Of a stretch of DNA of 64,000 nt, positions 55,312 to 64,000 are shown piece after piece; position 1 is the stretch's first letter, and each line of letters opens with the position of its first letter. The stretch lies in the NCBI RefSeq assembly GCF_024172165.1, contig NZ_JAMZEB010000002.1, positions 6,531,501 to 6,595,500 of the forward strand, read 5' to 3'. This stretch comes from Nonomuraea thailandensis. Lineage in GTDB: Bacteria; Actinomycetota; Actinomycetes; Streptosporangiales; Streptosporangiaceae. Under the pieces are notes generated by a model, which saw only the letters and a list, made by a program, of their open reading frames with translations, was not told the origin of the DNA and ran no database searches. Made by a program: the position numbers and the translations under genes.

Positions 55312-57479
55312 GTGGTCACCTCGGCCTCGGCGGGCCGCTCGGCCGCCGCGCGCCGCCGCCGGGGCGCCAGCACGACGACCGCGCACAACACCCAGAGCCC
55401 GGTGACCGGCCCCCGGATCCATCCGGGCCCCAGCGGGATGACCGGGATCAGGTACACCAGCCGGTCGAAGGCGTCCGCGCAGGCCAGCACTCCCACCACG
55501 ATCGTGAACCAGCCGAACACCGGCCGTCCCGCCCGCAGCGCCGACCCCAGGCACAACCACCACGCCCCCATGAGCAGCAGCGCCGCCCCGGCCTGCGCCG
55601 AGCTGCCGACGGCCGCGGCCACGACGTCGAGCACCAGCCCGAGCGCCCCCGCGACGGTCCCGGCCACCACCAGACGACGCCCGCGCCGGGTGATCGCCAC
55701 CGATCCGGGGAGGACCCCGTTGCCAGTCGCCAGAGCGGGGGCGTCCCCGCTTCCCGCCACCGGAGCGGGGGCGTCCCCGCTTCCCGCCGCCCCGTCACCG
55801 TCGTGCCTCTGAGCAGCCCTCCCCCGCGACCGCCACCAGAACAGCCCCGCCACCAGCCCCAGCACCAAGGAGCCGCCCAGCGCGAGCTGGGCCTCCACCT
55901 TGCCCAGCCCCGACGCCCCGAACCAGTCGCACCCGGCGGGCAGCCTCGCCTCGGCGGCGCTGAAGTCGGCGCACAGGTACAGCTTGACGAGCTTGACCGG
56001 CTCGGCCAGCAGCCGCCGCGTCCCGCCGGTCAGCTCGGGCGCCGTCGCGGCGCAGACGGGCAGCACCACGGGCGAGGACGCGCCCGCGTCCCCCTGCCAG
56101 CAGTTGCCGGCGCCCTGGCCGTCCCACCAGACGTCCAGCCCGTTCGGCCGCCGCTCCCCCGTCGGGCTGACGCCGAACACGTTGCCCTCGTACCGGTTGA
56201 AGTCGGAGGTGTCGGCCTGCTTGGCCAGGTCGTTCTCGCCCCTGATGAACGCGGGCACGCCGAAGAGCTGGAACCCCGCCCGCCGGTGCCCCCAGACCTG
56301 GTTGTTCCTGAAGACGTTGTAGTTGCCGCCCGCCACGATCACGCCCGTGCCCGGCGGCACGCCCACCTGCGAGCACACGACGCCCCGCTCGTAACCGCGT
56401 TCGGCGGGCGGCTTGGCGCAGGTGCCGTCGCGGGTGTGGTGGTAGTAGTCGCGGTTGTTGTCGTAGATCTTGTTGTTCTCGAACCTGGCGTGGTTCTGCG
56501 GCAGGCCGGGGTGGGAGGGCCAGAGGCTGTCCATCGTGGCGCCGACCATGTTGTCGTAGAACTCGTTGTCGTGCACCCAGAGCGAGTCGCCCGCGGTGCC
56601 CGAGTAGCCGAGCGCGTTGTCGTGGCTCTTGCAGCGGCGGATCTCGATGGCGTAGCGGGGGACGTCGTGGCCGCGGCCCTCGTTCAGGTTGGAGGCGCTG
56701 CCCGGGTAGAGGCCGCCGTCGCCGTTGCCGTACGACTCGCAGTCGGTGTAGAGGCCGTGGTCGCTGGCGAAGGTGAGGAAGCCGTACTCGTCGTTCCAGC
56801 GGGTCAGGACGCGGTCGATGACGAAGCCGTCGGTCTCGAGCACGTACAGGGAGTTGAACGTGGTGCGCTGCGCGGTGAGGTTCCTGAAGTAGACGCCGTC
56901 GGCGCGGTCGGCGCGGACGGCGTTCAGCTTGCGGTACTCGGCGTCGATGACGACGTCCAGCGGGCCGGCGCCGGTGCCCTCGATCTGGAGGTTCTGCTTG
57001 CCGAGGATGGCGACGAGGTTCTGGTTGTGCGGGCACTGGACCTGCTGCTCGTAGCTGAGGATCTGGTAGCCCCAGTCGGACCAGCGGGCGGGCAGGCGGG
57101 CGCAGGCGCCGGCGGGTGCGGGCAGGCTGGGCTCTTCGCGGTAGAGGCCGGGCAGGATGGCGATGGTCATTCCGGGACGGTTCACCCGGTCGACGGCCTC
57201 CTGGACGTGCCGCACCCCTTTTTCCTGACATTTCGCGAATAAGTCGAGGTTGCGGCTTTTAAGGTCAGCCGGAAAATTGGCGATTCGGCGTTCGAAATCT
57301 GCCTTATCCGTCTTGCAGACGAGCAGGTCGGGCTCGCCCTGCCGCAGCACCGGCACCGACCCCGTACCGTCGGGGAACGAGACCTCGCGCTCCTCGTGGG
57401 CCAGGGCCGCGCCGCCACCGGCCACCAGCAGGACCGACGTGAGTGCGACGATGGACGCGAGCTTCCGCATGTGGCCCAT
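55308..57479 (-). CDS. Secreted right-handed beta-helix protein with C-terminal membrane domain
   Basis: This is a 723-residue protein. A Sec signal (residues 1-30, ending AALAHEE) is followed by a beta-helix of about 450 residues with NosD/CASH-like rungs (VYFRNLTAQRTTFNSLYVLE, IEIRRCKSHDNALGYSGTAG, ARFENNKIYDNNRDYYHH, NYNVFRNNQVWGHRRAGFQL). One membrane helix follows near 540 (LALGGSLVLGLVAGLFWW), then about four more in the last 150 residues. His and Asn are frequent in the rungs. TAATCT lies 6 bases before the ATG, so it is probably leaderless. Beta-helix plus cupredoxin recalls copper-handling Nos proteins, but no nos gene is present. Confidence 0.8.
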   Translation of the reverse strand: MGHMRKLASIVALTSVLLVAGGGAALAHEEREVSFPDGTGSVPVLRQGEPDLLVCKTDKADFERRIANFPADLKSRNLDLFAKCQEKGVRHVQEAVDRVNRPGMTIAILPGLYREEPSLPAPAGACARLPARWSDWGYQILSYEQQVQCPHNQNLVAILGKQNLQIEGTGAGPLDVVIDAEYRKLNAVRADRADGVYFRNLTAQRTTFNSLYVLETDGFVIDRVLTRWNDEYGFLTFASDHGLYTDCESYGNGDGGLYPGSASNLNEGRGHDVPRYAIEIRRCKSHDNALGYSGTAGDSLWVHDNEFYDNMVGATMDSLWPSHPGLPQNHARFENNKIYDNNRDYYHHTRDGTCAKPPAERGYERGVVCSQVGVPPGTGVIVAGGNYNVFRNNQVWGHRRAGFQLFGVPAFIRGENDLAKQADTSDFNRYEGNVFGVSPTGERRPNGLDVWWDGQGAGNCWQGDAGASSPVVLPVCAATAPELTGGTRRLLAEPVKLVKLYLCADFSAAEARLPAGCDWFGASGLGKVEAQLALGGSLVLGLVAGLFWWRSRGRAAQRHDGDGAAGSGDAPAPVAGSGDAPALATGNGVLPGSVAITRRGRRLVVAGTVAGALGLVLDVVAAAVGSSAQAGAALLLMGAWWLCLGSALRAGRPVFGWFTIVVGVLACADAFDRLVYLIPVIPLGPGWIRGPVTGLWVLCAVVVLAPRRRRAAAERPAEAEVTT

Positions 57480-57621
57480 GGCCGGAGATTAGAACAAGGC
57501 TCACGTTCTGCCTAGGCCGAAAGATCCGGAAATAATGGTGCCCCGCGAAGTCGGCCATCCGTGCAACTCCGTGGGGCAGACCAGGACGCTAGCGAGCCCG
57601 CCTACATTTCTTCTGCACGCT

Positions 57622-58224
57622 TCACGGCGCCATGCCGGCCAGGGCCGCGTCGACGACCCGCTCGGCGAGGTCGAGCGAGAGGTCGCCGGCGGGGCCCCAC
57701 TTGGTGTGCCACAACATGGTGCCGGAGATCATGGCCTGGGCCATGTCCACGTCGAGGTCGGCGCGGAGCTCGCCGGAGGCGATGCCGCGCTCGATCACCT
57801 GGCGCATCGCCTCCCTGCGGGGCTCGACGGCCCGCTTCAGGAAGCGCTCGAACAGTTGCGGGTAGCGGTCGGCCTCGCTCATCGCGATGTTCATCACGCA
57901 GCGGCTGCGGGCCTGGCCGTGCTCCCTGCGCATGGCGTCGACCAGGGCGATCAGGTCGTCGCGAACCGACGTGCCGGCCAGCGGCGGCAGCGGCGCCTTG
58001 AGCGTGGACAGCGCGTCGACGACCAGGTCCTCCTTGTTGGACCAGCGCCGGTAGATCGTCGTCTTGCCGACGCCCGCCCGTGAGGCGATCGCCTCGATGG
58101 TCAGCTCGGACACGCCCATGCCCTCGCCGATCAGGTCGAGGGTCGCCTCGATGATCGACTTCTCGGCCTTCTCGCTGCGGGGGCGGCCCGCGGGGCGGGC
58201 TGTCCCGGTTTCCTGGATCGTCAT
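57622..58224 (-). CDS. TetR-family regulator, downstream of an MFS exporter
   Basis: This is a 200-residue protein with HTH KSIIEATLDLIGEG, TIEAIASRAGVGKTTIYRRW and a TetR_C domain (QLFERFLKRAVEPRREAM). Basic residues precede the HTH (RPAGRPRSEKAEK). It lies 148 bases downstream of the MFS gene and in the same direction, so both may be on one transcript. The CGATACG boxes upstream of the MFS gene are its likely sites. Confidence 0.9.
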   Translation of the reverse strand: MTIQETGTARPAGRPRSEKAEKSIIEATLDLIGEGMGVSELTIEAIASRAGVGKTTIYRRWSNKEDLVVDALSTLKAPLPPLAGTSVRDDLIALVDAMRREHGQARSRCVMNIAMSEADRYPQLFERFLKRAVEPRREAMRQVIERGIASGELRADLDVDMAQAMISGTMLWHTKWGPAGDLSLDLAERVVDAALAGMAP

Positions 58225-58372
58225 CGCGGCCTCACCATACCTCGCCGGCGCGGGCGCGCCGGTCCTCAGGGCGGCCGATCACGCACGCGCCGCCGCCCAC
58301 CGATCGCTCAGGACGGCATGGCCGCCGGTACGCGCCCCCGCCCGCTGATCGCTCCATCGGCCGGCCCGCCCC

Positions 58373-59935
58373 TCACCCGCGGGAGGACGTCAGCACCGGC
58401 TCGTTCTGCTCCGCGTGCTCGGCGGAGCGGGCCTTGCCGGGCATCCACCGGGCCACCACCGCGATGCCGAGCAGCCCGATCACGGCCGACACCAGCGCCG
58501 TGACGTGCATGCCGTCCACGAACGCGGTGAACGCCGGCTGCACCAGCGCCCGCCCCTGGTCGCCGAGCTCCTGCACGACGGCCATGGTCGCCATGATCGA
58601 CTCACCGGCCGCGTGCCGCACGCCCTCGGGCAGGGCGGCCAGCGCGGGCTCCATCTGGCCGCGGTAGCTGGACGACAGCACCGAGCCGAGCACGGCCACG
58701 CCGAGCGCGCCGGACACCTGGCGGACGGTGTTGCTCATGGCCGAGCCGACACCGGCCTTCTCCCTGGGCAGCGACTCCATGATGGCCGTGGTCGCGGGCG
58801 GCATGATGTTCGCCATCGCGGCGCCCTGGACGAAGAAGATGACCTCGATGAGCAGGATCGGCGTGTTCTGGTCCATGAGCGCGTAGCTGCCCAGGGCCAG
58901 CGTGACCACGATCATGCTGACGGTGGCCGACAGCTTGGCGCCGAAGCGTTCGTTGATGCGCTGGCTGAGCGGCGCGAAGATGAGCTGCGCGGCGGCGAAC
59001 GGGATCATCAGCGCGCCCGCCTGGATCGGCGTGAACCCCAGCACGATCTGCAGGTAGAACGTGAGGAAGAACATCCCGCCCATCATCGCGAAGAAGACGA
59101 TGCCCATCATGCCGATGGCCGAGCTGAAGCGCACGTTGCCGAAGCTGCGCACGTCGAACACCGGGTGGTCGATGCGCCGCTCCCACCACACGAACAGGCC
59201 GAGCACCGCCACCCCGGCCAGCGTCGGGATCAGCACCTCCGCGCTCGCCACGGTGCCCAGCTCGCCGCCGCGGATGATGCCGTACACCAGGGCCACCAGG
59301 CCGATGATGGACAGCACCACGCCGACCGGGTCCAGCCTGGACGGCTTCGGGTCACGCGACTCGGGCACGACGGCCGCGATGAGGATCATGCTGACGATCA
59401 CGATCGGCACGTTGATCAGGAAGACCGAGCCCCACCAGAAGTGCTCGATGAGCAGGCCGCCCGTGATGGGGCCGATCGCCACCGCGAGGCCCACCCCGCC
59501 GGCCCACACGCCGATCGCCTTGCCCCGCTCGGCCGGCGGGAACACGTTGGAGATGATCGCCAGCGTGGCCGGCATGATGGCCGCGCCGCCGATGCCCATC
59601 GCCGCCCTGGCCAGGATCAGCTGCATCGGATCCTGCGAGTAGGCGCTGGCCAGCGAGGCCAGGCCGAACAGCAACATGCCGATGAACAACATGCGCTTGC
59701 GCCCTGTCCGGTCGCCGATCACGCCGAAGGTGAACAACAAGCCGGCGAACACGAGCGTGTAGGAGTTGATCGCCCACTCCAGCTCGCTCTGGGTGGCGCC
59801 CAAGCCGGCCGTCTCGTCGGCGATGGTCTTCATCGCCACGTTCAGGATCGTGTTGTCGAGCACCACGGCCAGCAGGCTGAACACCAGCACGCCGAGGATC
59901 CCCCAGCGGCGCGGATGTCCTGTGTTCGGATCCAT
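58373..59935 (-). CDS. MFS drug exporter, 14-segment DHA2 type
   Basis: This is a 520-residue protein with about 14 hydrophobic segments. LAVVLDNTILNVAMKTI carries the LDxTivNvA motif of the QacA/EmrB group, GVIGDRTGRKRMLFIG is motif A, and GVWAGGVGLAVAIGPITGG the motif C-like antiporter stretch. AAGGA lies 8 bases before the ATG. It is likely induced by drugs through the adjacent TetR protein. Confidence 0.9.
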   Translation of the reverse strand: MDPNTGHPRRWGILGVLVFSLLAVVLDNTILNVAMKTIADETAGLGATQSELEWAINSYTLVFAGLLFTFGVIGDRTGRKRMLFIGMLLFGLASLASAYSQDPMQLILARAAMGIGGAAIMPATLAIISNVFPPAERGKAIGVWAGGVGLAVAIGPITGGLLIEHFWWGSVFLINVPIVIVSMILIAAVVPESRDPKPSRLDPVGVVLSIIGLVALVYGIIRGGELGTVASAEVLIPTLAGVAVLGLFVWWERRIDHPVFDVRSFGNVRFSSAIGMMGIVFFAMMGGMFFLTFYLQIVLGFTPIQAGALMIPFAAAQLIFAPLSQRINERFGAKLSATVSMIVVTLALGSYALMDQNTPILLIEVIFFVQGAAMANIMPPATTAIMESLPREKAGVGSAMSNTVRQVSGALGVAVLGSVLSSSYRGQMEPALAALPEGVRHAAGESIMATMAVVQELGDQGRALVQPAFTAFVDGMHVTALVSAVIGLLGIAVVARWMPGKARSAEHAEQNEPVLTSSRG

Positions 59936-59953
59936 GGGAAACATCCTTAATTT

Positions 59954-60004
59954 CGATACGTCTGAGTTTCGCAACGTCACCGTATCGCAAGGCATTCCGA
60001 TACG
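59954..60004. promoter_or_regulatory. Three CGATACG boxes upstream of the DHA2 exporter
   Basis: CGATACG occurs at 59,954-59,960 and 59,998-60,004, and inverted as CGTATCG at 59,981-59,987; the last two form a dyad with a 10-base spacer inside a CCGTATCGCAA / CCGATACGCAA setting. They lie 19-69 bases upstream of the start and are probable TetR operators. Confidence 0.65.
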
Positions 60005-60109
60005 CAACGGTCCCGTTTCGTAAATCTTGCGTGAACTCCCGGTTGCGCCACGAGACGCGACGGGCCCGGGAGCAGCCCCCGCTCGCTCCCGGGCCCCCTC
60101 ACCCCCGCG

Positions 60110-61345
60110 TCAGGACGGGACGGCGGCGGCTTCGGCGGGCTCGGCGGCCCCCTGCCCCAGCGGCGTCCCCGAGCCGCCGCCGGACGGGCGGCGCCGCCAG
60201 AACGGCAGGGCGGCCACCACCATGGCCACCCCGACCACCCCGGCCAGCACGAACGCCCACTCCGGCCCGGCCCCGTCGATGACGGCGCCCGCGATGGGCG
60301 CCGAGGCGGCGCCACCGAGCAGCAGGGCGGTGCCGTGGAAGCCCATCGCCTCACCCCGCGCCGCGCTGGGCACCCACTGGCTGAGCGAGTCGACGGTGGA
60401 CGACAGCGCCGGCGCGCACAGCAGCCCGGCGGGCAGCAGCGCCAGCACCAGCCAGTGCCAGCCGCCCCCCACCAGCCCCACCGGGATGGTCAGCACGCCC
60501 ATGGCGGCGATCAGGGCCAGGGGCGAGAAGCCCCGCGACAGCCCGCCGTACACGAACCCGCCGACGAGCGAGAACACGCACCAGATGGCCACCGCCAGCC
60601 CCACCCACACGGTCTGGCCCGCCTCGTTCATGGTGGCGACCAGGGAGAGCTCGGTCGCGGTGAGCACGAACGTGGCCGCCGCGGCCGTGCCGAGCAGCGC
60701 CACGAACGCCGGCGTGAGCCACTGCCGCCTCGGCACCTTCACGACCTCCGCCTCGAGCTCGGCGACCGAGCGGACCGGCGGGTTGAGCAGGATCAGCCCC
60801 AGCCCCGCCGCCGTCAGGCCGGCCCCGATGGCGGTCAGCGTCACGCCGCTGCCCAGCGTCGTGATGCCCGCCACCGCGAGCGCGGGCCCCACCATGTACG
60901 ACATCTCGACCAGCATCGAGTCGAGCGCGAACCCGCTGCGCCGCTGCTCGACCGGCACCATCGCCGCCAGGCACTGCCTGGTCACGCTGAACACCGGCAA
61001 CGCCAGCAGCCCCGCCACCGCCGCCGCCGCGAGCAGGACGGGGAACGGCATCGCCCACGCGCTCGCCCAGAACGCCGCCTGCGCCACGGTGGTGACCGCG
61101 AGCACCGGACGCAGCCCGTGCCTGTCGACGAACCTGCCCGCCAGCGGCGAGCCGACGGCCATGCCGATCGTGCTGGCCATGGAGATCAGCCCGGCGGGAC
61201 CGTAGTCGAGCCCCATCACCTCGGCCACGTGCAGGGTCAGGGCCATGCTCACGGCCGTGGCGGGCACGCGGGCCAGCAGCCCCACCAGGAGCAGCGTGGG
61301 GACGCCCGGGATCTTGAGCAGGCGCCGGTAAGGGTCGAAAGCCAT
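60110..61345 (-). CDS. MFS transporter
   Basis: This is a 411-residue protein with 12 predicted segments (VPTLLLVGLLARVPATAVSM start; GSPLAGRFVDRHGLRPVL is motif A). It resembles actinobacterial MFS proteins with a LVEMSYMVGPALAVAG stretch in the middle. GAGGT precedes the ATG. The substrate is unknown. It is divergent from panB with about 150 bases between, so pantothenate-pathway or amino-acid export is possible but unsupported. Confidence 0.85.
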   Translation of the reverse strand: MAFDPYRRLLKIPGVPTLLLVGLLARVPATAVSMALTLHVAEVMGLDYGPAGLISMASTIGMAVGSPLAGRFVDRHGLRPVLAVTTVAQAAFWASAWAMPFPVLLAAAAVAGLLALPVFSVTRQCLAAMVPVEQRRSGFALDSMLVEMSYMVGPALAVAGITTLGSGVTLTAIGAGLTAAGLGLILLNPPVRSVAELEAEVVKVPRRQWLTPAFVALLGTAAAATFVLTATELSLVATMNEAGQTVWVGLAVAIWCVFSLVGGFVYGGLSRGFSPLALIAAMGVLTIPVGLVGGGWHWLVLALLPAGLLCAPALSSTVDSLSQWVPSAARGEAMGFHGTALLLGGAASAPIAGAVIDGAGPEWAFVLAGVVGVAMVVAALPFWRRRPSGGGSGTPLGQGAAEPAEAAAVPS

Positions 61346-61494
61346 GGTGTTCGTTACCTCCGACGTAGATTGTGTCAAGAGGCACCGACAGTTTTGCCAC
61401 AGGTTTTCCCCGTATGACAGCGCGTGACATCATCGGAGTGAAGTCCGGGGACGCCACTGGGGCGCCTCGAGACGCTTTCCTGGAGGGTTCACAC

Positions 61495-62325
61495 ATGTCC
61501 TCTTCAACCACGCTGTACGGCGGCGTGTCCGGGCGCCGCGTCACCGTCCGCGACCTTACCGCCGCCAAGGAGCGCGGAGAGCGGTGGCCGATGGTCACCG
61601 CCTACGACGCGATGACGGCGCGGGTGTTCGACACGGCGGGCATCCCCGTCCTGCTCGTGGGCGACTCGGCGGCCATGGTCGTCTACGGCTACGACTCCAC
61701 GCTCCCGGTCACGGTCGACGACCTCCTGCCGCTCACGGCCGCCGTCGTGCGCGGCTCCGCGCGCGCCCTGGTGGTCGCCGACCTGCCGTTCGGCTCGTAC
61801 CAGGCCTCGCCCCAGCAGGCGCTGGAGTCGGCCGCGAGGTTCATGAAGGAGGCCGGGGCGCACGCGGTCAAGCTGGAAGGCGGGCGGCGGGTCCTGCCGC
61901 AGGTCGAAGCGCTGGTCTCGGCCGGCGTGCCGGTCATGGCGCATCTGGGGCTGACCCCGCAGTCGGTCAACGTCATGGGCGGTTACCGCGTACAGGGGCG
62001 GGGCCAGTCGGGTGACGAGCTCATGTCGGACGCCAAGGACCTGGAGCGGGCCGGGGCGTTCTCGGTGGTGCTGGAGTGCGTGCCGGCCGACCTGGCGCAC
62101 CGGGTGACGACGTCGCTGGCGATCCCGACCATCGGCATCGGGGCGGGGGCGGCGACGGACGCCCAGGTGCTGGTGTGGCAGGACCTCATGGGGCTCACGC
62201 CGCGGCCGGCCAGGTTCGTCAAGCGGTACTCCGATCTCGCCGGCGAGATGGACCGCGCCGTACGCGCCTTCGCCGACGACGTGGCGTCCGGGGCGTTCCC
62301 GGCGGCGGAGCACACCTACAGCTGA
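61495..62325 (+). CDS. panB: 3-methyl-2-oxobutanoate hydroxymethyltransferase
   Basis: This is a 276-residue protein of standard PanB length. Signatures: MVTAYDAMTARVFDTAGIPV, VGDSAAMVVYGYDSTLPV (metal-site Asp), VADLPFGSY, AVKLEGG (active Lys and Glu), MAHLGLTPQSVN, and IPTIGIGAGAATDAQVLVW. It transfers a hydroxymethyl group from methylene-tetrahydrofolate to make ketopantoate in pantothenate and CoA synthesis. GGAGGG lies 8 bases before the ATG. It is not clustered with panC or panD here. Confidence 0.95.
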   Translation: MSSSTTLYGGVSGRRVTVRDLTAAKERGERWPMVTAYDAMTARVFDTAGIPVLLVGDSAAMVVYGYDSTLPVTVDDLLPLTAAVVRGSARALVVADLPFGSYQASPQQALESAARFMKEAGAHAVKLEGGRRVLPQVEALVSAGVPVMAHLGLTPQSVNVMGGYRVQGRGQSGDELMSDAKDLERAGAFSVVLECVPADLAHRVTTSLAIPTIGIGAGAATDAQVLVWQDLMGLTPRPARFVKRYSDLAGEMDRAVRAFADDVASGAFPAAEHTYS

Positions 62326-62386
62326 TCGGGCACCCACCCCCGGCGTCCGCCCCACGTGGGTGGCCGCCGGGGTCCGGCGTGCCGGG

Positions 62387-63451
62387 TCAGCCGGTGGTCA
62401 GGGTGGCGGGGTCGGTGTTCGAACCGCACACCACCACGGCCACCCGCTCCCCGGGAGCCGGCCGGTAGACGCCCGACAGCAGGGCCGCGTAGGCGGCCGC
62501 GCCCGCGTGCTCGGCCGCCAGCCGGTGCCGCTCCCAGAGCGTACGCCGCGCCGACACGATCGCCTCGTCCGTCACCAGCACGCTCTCCACCCGGGGCCCG
62601 GACAGCACCTCGAACGCCAGCCCGCCGATCCTGCTGGCCCCCAGCGCGTCGGCCGCCACACCGCCGACCTCGACCCGCACCGGCTCGCCCGCGTCGAGTG
62701 CCGCGTGCAGGGTCGGGATCCGCTCGGGCTCGACACAGACGATCCTCGGCCCGCCCACCGGGCCGGAACCGCCCGGAGCCGCGGCGCCCGCCGGACCCGA
62801 ACCGGCCGAAGCCGCGGCGCCCGCCGGACCCGAACCGGCCGAAGCCGCGGCGCCCGCCGGACCCGAGCCGGCCGGGATCGCGGTGGCCGGGATCGCGGTG
62901 GCCGTGCCGAGCGTGATGCCGGCCGCGAAGCCGCCGCCGCCGACCGCCACCAGCACGGTGTCCACCCCGCCGGTCTGCTCCACGAGCTCCAGCCCCGTGG
63001 TCCCCTGCCCCGCCACCACCTCGGCCTGGTCGTAGGCGTGCACCGCCAGCGCCCCGGTCTCCGCGGCCCGCTTGGCGGCGGCGTCGGCGGCCTCGGAGTA
63101 GATGGCCCCGGTCTGGGTGATGTGCGCGCCCAGCGCCCGCAGCCCCGCCACCTTGACCGGGCTGGTCACCTCGGGCACGAAGATCTCCGCCCGCACGCCC
63201 AGCGCCCGCGCGGCGAACGCCACCGCCAGCCCGTGGTTGCCCCCGCTGGCGGCGATCACGCCGCTCGCGGGCAGCTCACCGGCGGACACCATGCGGTTGA
63301 ACGCCCCGCGCACCTTGAAGGAGCCCGTGTGCTGCAGCAGCTCCAGCTTCAGCCACAACCCGGGCGAGACCTCGATCACGGGCGTGCGGAGCACGTGCCC
63401 GGCGATCCGGCGCGCGGCCGCCCGCACGTGCTCATGGTCAACAGTCGTCAC
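62387..63451 (-). CDS. PLP-dependent threonine/serine dehydratase-like enzyme with repeat insertion
   Basis: This is a 354-residue protein of the fold-II PLP family. The PLP lysine is in TGSFKVRGAFNRM near residue 50, ASGGNHGLAVAFAARALG binds the substrate carboxylate, and VAVGGGGFAAGI is the phosphate-binding loop. It probably deaminates threonine or serine, or racemises serine. Between residues about 190 and 230 it carries an in-frame insertion of three 11-residue AGSGPAGAAAS-type repeats, absent from known relatives. The GTG start lacks a clear ribosome site, but it begins 11 bases after the trans-sulfuration gene's stop. Confidence 0.8.
   Translation of the reverse strand: MTTVDHEHVRAAARRIAGHVLRTPVIEVSPGLWLKLELLQHTGSFKVRGAFNRMVSAGELPASGVIAASGGNHGLAVAFAARALGVRAEIFVPEVTSPVKVAGLRALGAHITQTGAIYSEAADAAAKRAAETGALAVHAYDQAEVVAGQGTTGLELVEQTGGVDTVLVAVGGGGFAAGITLGTATAIPATAIPAGSGPAGAAASAGSGPAGAAASAGSGPAGAAAPGGSGPVGGPRIVCVEPERIPTLHAALDAGEPVRVEVGGVAADALGASRIGGLAFEVLSGPRVESVLVTDEAIVSARRTLWERHRLAAEHAGAAAYAALLSGVYRPAPGERVAVVVCGSNTDPATLTTG
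62779..62877. repeat. 33-bp tandem repeat inside the dehydratase gene
   Basis: Two identical 33-base units (62,779-62,811 and 62,812-62,844) and a third with a changed end (62,845-62,877) are followed by two copies of the 15-base GCCGGGATCGCGGTG. The units keep the reading frame and encode Gly/Ala/Ser/Pro repeats. Confidence 0.9.
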
Positions 63452-63462
63452 GGTGTCCAAGG

Positions 63463-64000
63463 CTATGCCAGGGCCCGGGACACGTCGGCCCACAGGTCCT
63501 CGGGGTGCTCGATGCCGGCCGCGATGCGCACAGTGCCCTCGCCGATGCCGCAGCGTCGCAGCTCCTCCGGGCTGAGCGCGCGGTGGGAGGTGGTGGCGGG
63601 GTGCAGGACGAGCGTCTCGACGCCGCCGAGCGAGGGGGCGAGCAGCGCCAGCCGTACGGAGCTCATGAACCGCTCCCCCGCCGCCCGCCCGCCGGCCAGA
63701 TCGAAGGCGAACACCCCGCCGAACCCGGGCAGCAGCTTGCCCGCCAGCTCGTACGAGGGGTGCGTGACCAGCCCCGGCCAGTGCACCGCCGTGACGGCGG
63801 GGTGCTCGGCCAGCCGGGTGGCCAGGTACTCGGCGTTGGCGCAGTGGCGCTCCATGCGCAGCGCGAGCGTCTGCAGCCCGCGCACGGTCAGCCAGCTCGC
63901 GAACGGGTCGGGCGAGGCCCCCAGCTCGATCGCGAAGTGCCACAGCTCGTCGTAGAGGCGGCGGTCGGCGAAGACGGCGATCCCGCCCACCACGTCGGTG
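63463..64000 (-). CDS. Trans-sulfuration PLP enzyme (partial, N-terminus off window)
   Basis: About 178 C-terminal residues are visible; the frame continues past the right edge. ASWLTVRGLQTLALRMERH, AVHWPGLVTHPSY, GFGGVFAFDL and SLGGVETLVLHPATTSH are the C-terminal signatures of the Cys/Met-metabolism family (cystathionine gamma-synthase, gamma-lyase, O-acylhomoserine sulfhydrylase). Which member cannot be told without the N-terminal half. The downstream dehydratase starts 11 bases after its stop, so the two form an operon in homoserine/cystathionine/threonine metabolism. Confidence 0.88.
   Translation of the reverse strand, partial: TDVVGGIAVFADRRLYDELWHFAIELGASPDPFASWLTVRGLQTLALRMERHCANAEYLATRLAEHPAVTAVHWPGLVTHPSYELAGKLLPGFGGVFAFDLAGGRAAGERFMSSVRLALLAPSLGGVETLVLHPATTSHRALSPEELRRCGIGEGTVRIAAGIEHPEDLWADVSRALA

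Overview
The window is high-GC actinobacterial DNA. GTG starts, leaderless-looking promoters, many divergent regulator/transporter pairs, and scattered single copies of glnE, a glnA2-type gene, nadE and panB (near one another in Streptomyces genomes as I recall) point to a Streptosporangiaceae- or Streptomyces-like organism. No rRNA or tRNA gene is visible, so the genus is not fixed; a Nonomuraea-type host is only a guess.

Bases 1-18,043 look like the right-hand part of an integrated mobile element whose left end lies outside the window. A tyrosine recombinase (16,769-18,043, +) sits at its right edge. Next to it are a winged-helix protein that could initiate replication and a repeat-rich control region (14,446-14,859). 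From there about 14 kb of mostly small, tightly packed minus-strand genes run left, punctuated by strong hairpins. They encode a PP2C-type phosphatase, an ArdC-type N-terminal domain protein, a DUF3560-adenine methyltransferase fusion, two PP-loop ATPases, a cytosine-C5 methyltransferase, a tRNA-guanine-transglycosylase-like protein, an HU-like protein and a YkgJ-like metal-cluster protein. This reads as a nucleic-acid modification and anti-restriction load. One plus-strand cargo gene (1,103-2,119), AT-rich and with TTA codons, encodes a membrane protein that has a chromosomal paralogue at 24,209-25,237.

Bases 18,044-31,300 are chromosomal: a secreted RTX-like protein, a Tat-exported beta-propeller protein, a LysR/MFS/B3-B4 group, a GNAT acetyltransferase, the membrane paralogue, glnE, an HXXEE membrane protein, a glutamine amidotransferase, a hydrolase and a hotdog protein. 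Bases 31,272-31,713 are non-coding and rich in alternative RNA hairpins.

Bases 31,700-48,300 hold a P-loop kinase-like gene, a YCII protein, glnA2, an EF-hand protein translationally coupled to a class I terpene synthase, an ArsR/MFS pair, a histidine kinase next to an unusual SARP-receiver-LuxR fusion, nadE, a decayed LysR gene, an ArsR/SRPBCC pair, an AlkC-type repair protein, a GNAT protein, a MerR/SDR pair and a sigma-factor remnant.

Bases 48,300-64,000 hold a zinc-ribbon PP2C protein, a TetR/zinc-peptidase pair, a TetR/ABC export system, a coupled operon (beta-helix protein, 19-codon peptide, cupredoxin lipoprotein, polytopic membrane protein), a TetR/MFS pair, a second MFS transporter, panB, a threonine-dehydratase-like enzyme with in-frame repeats, and the end of a trans-sulfuration enzyme that runs off the window.
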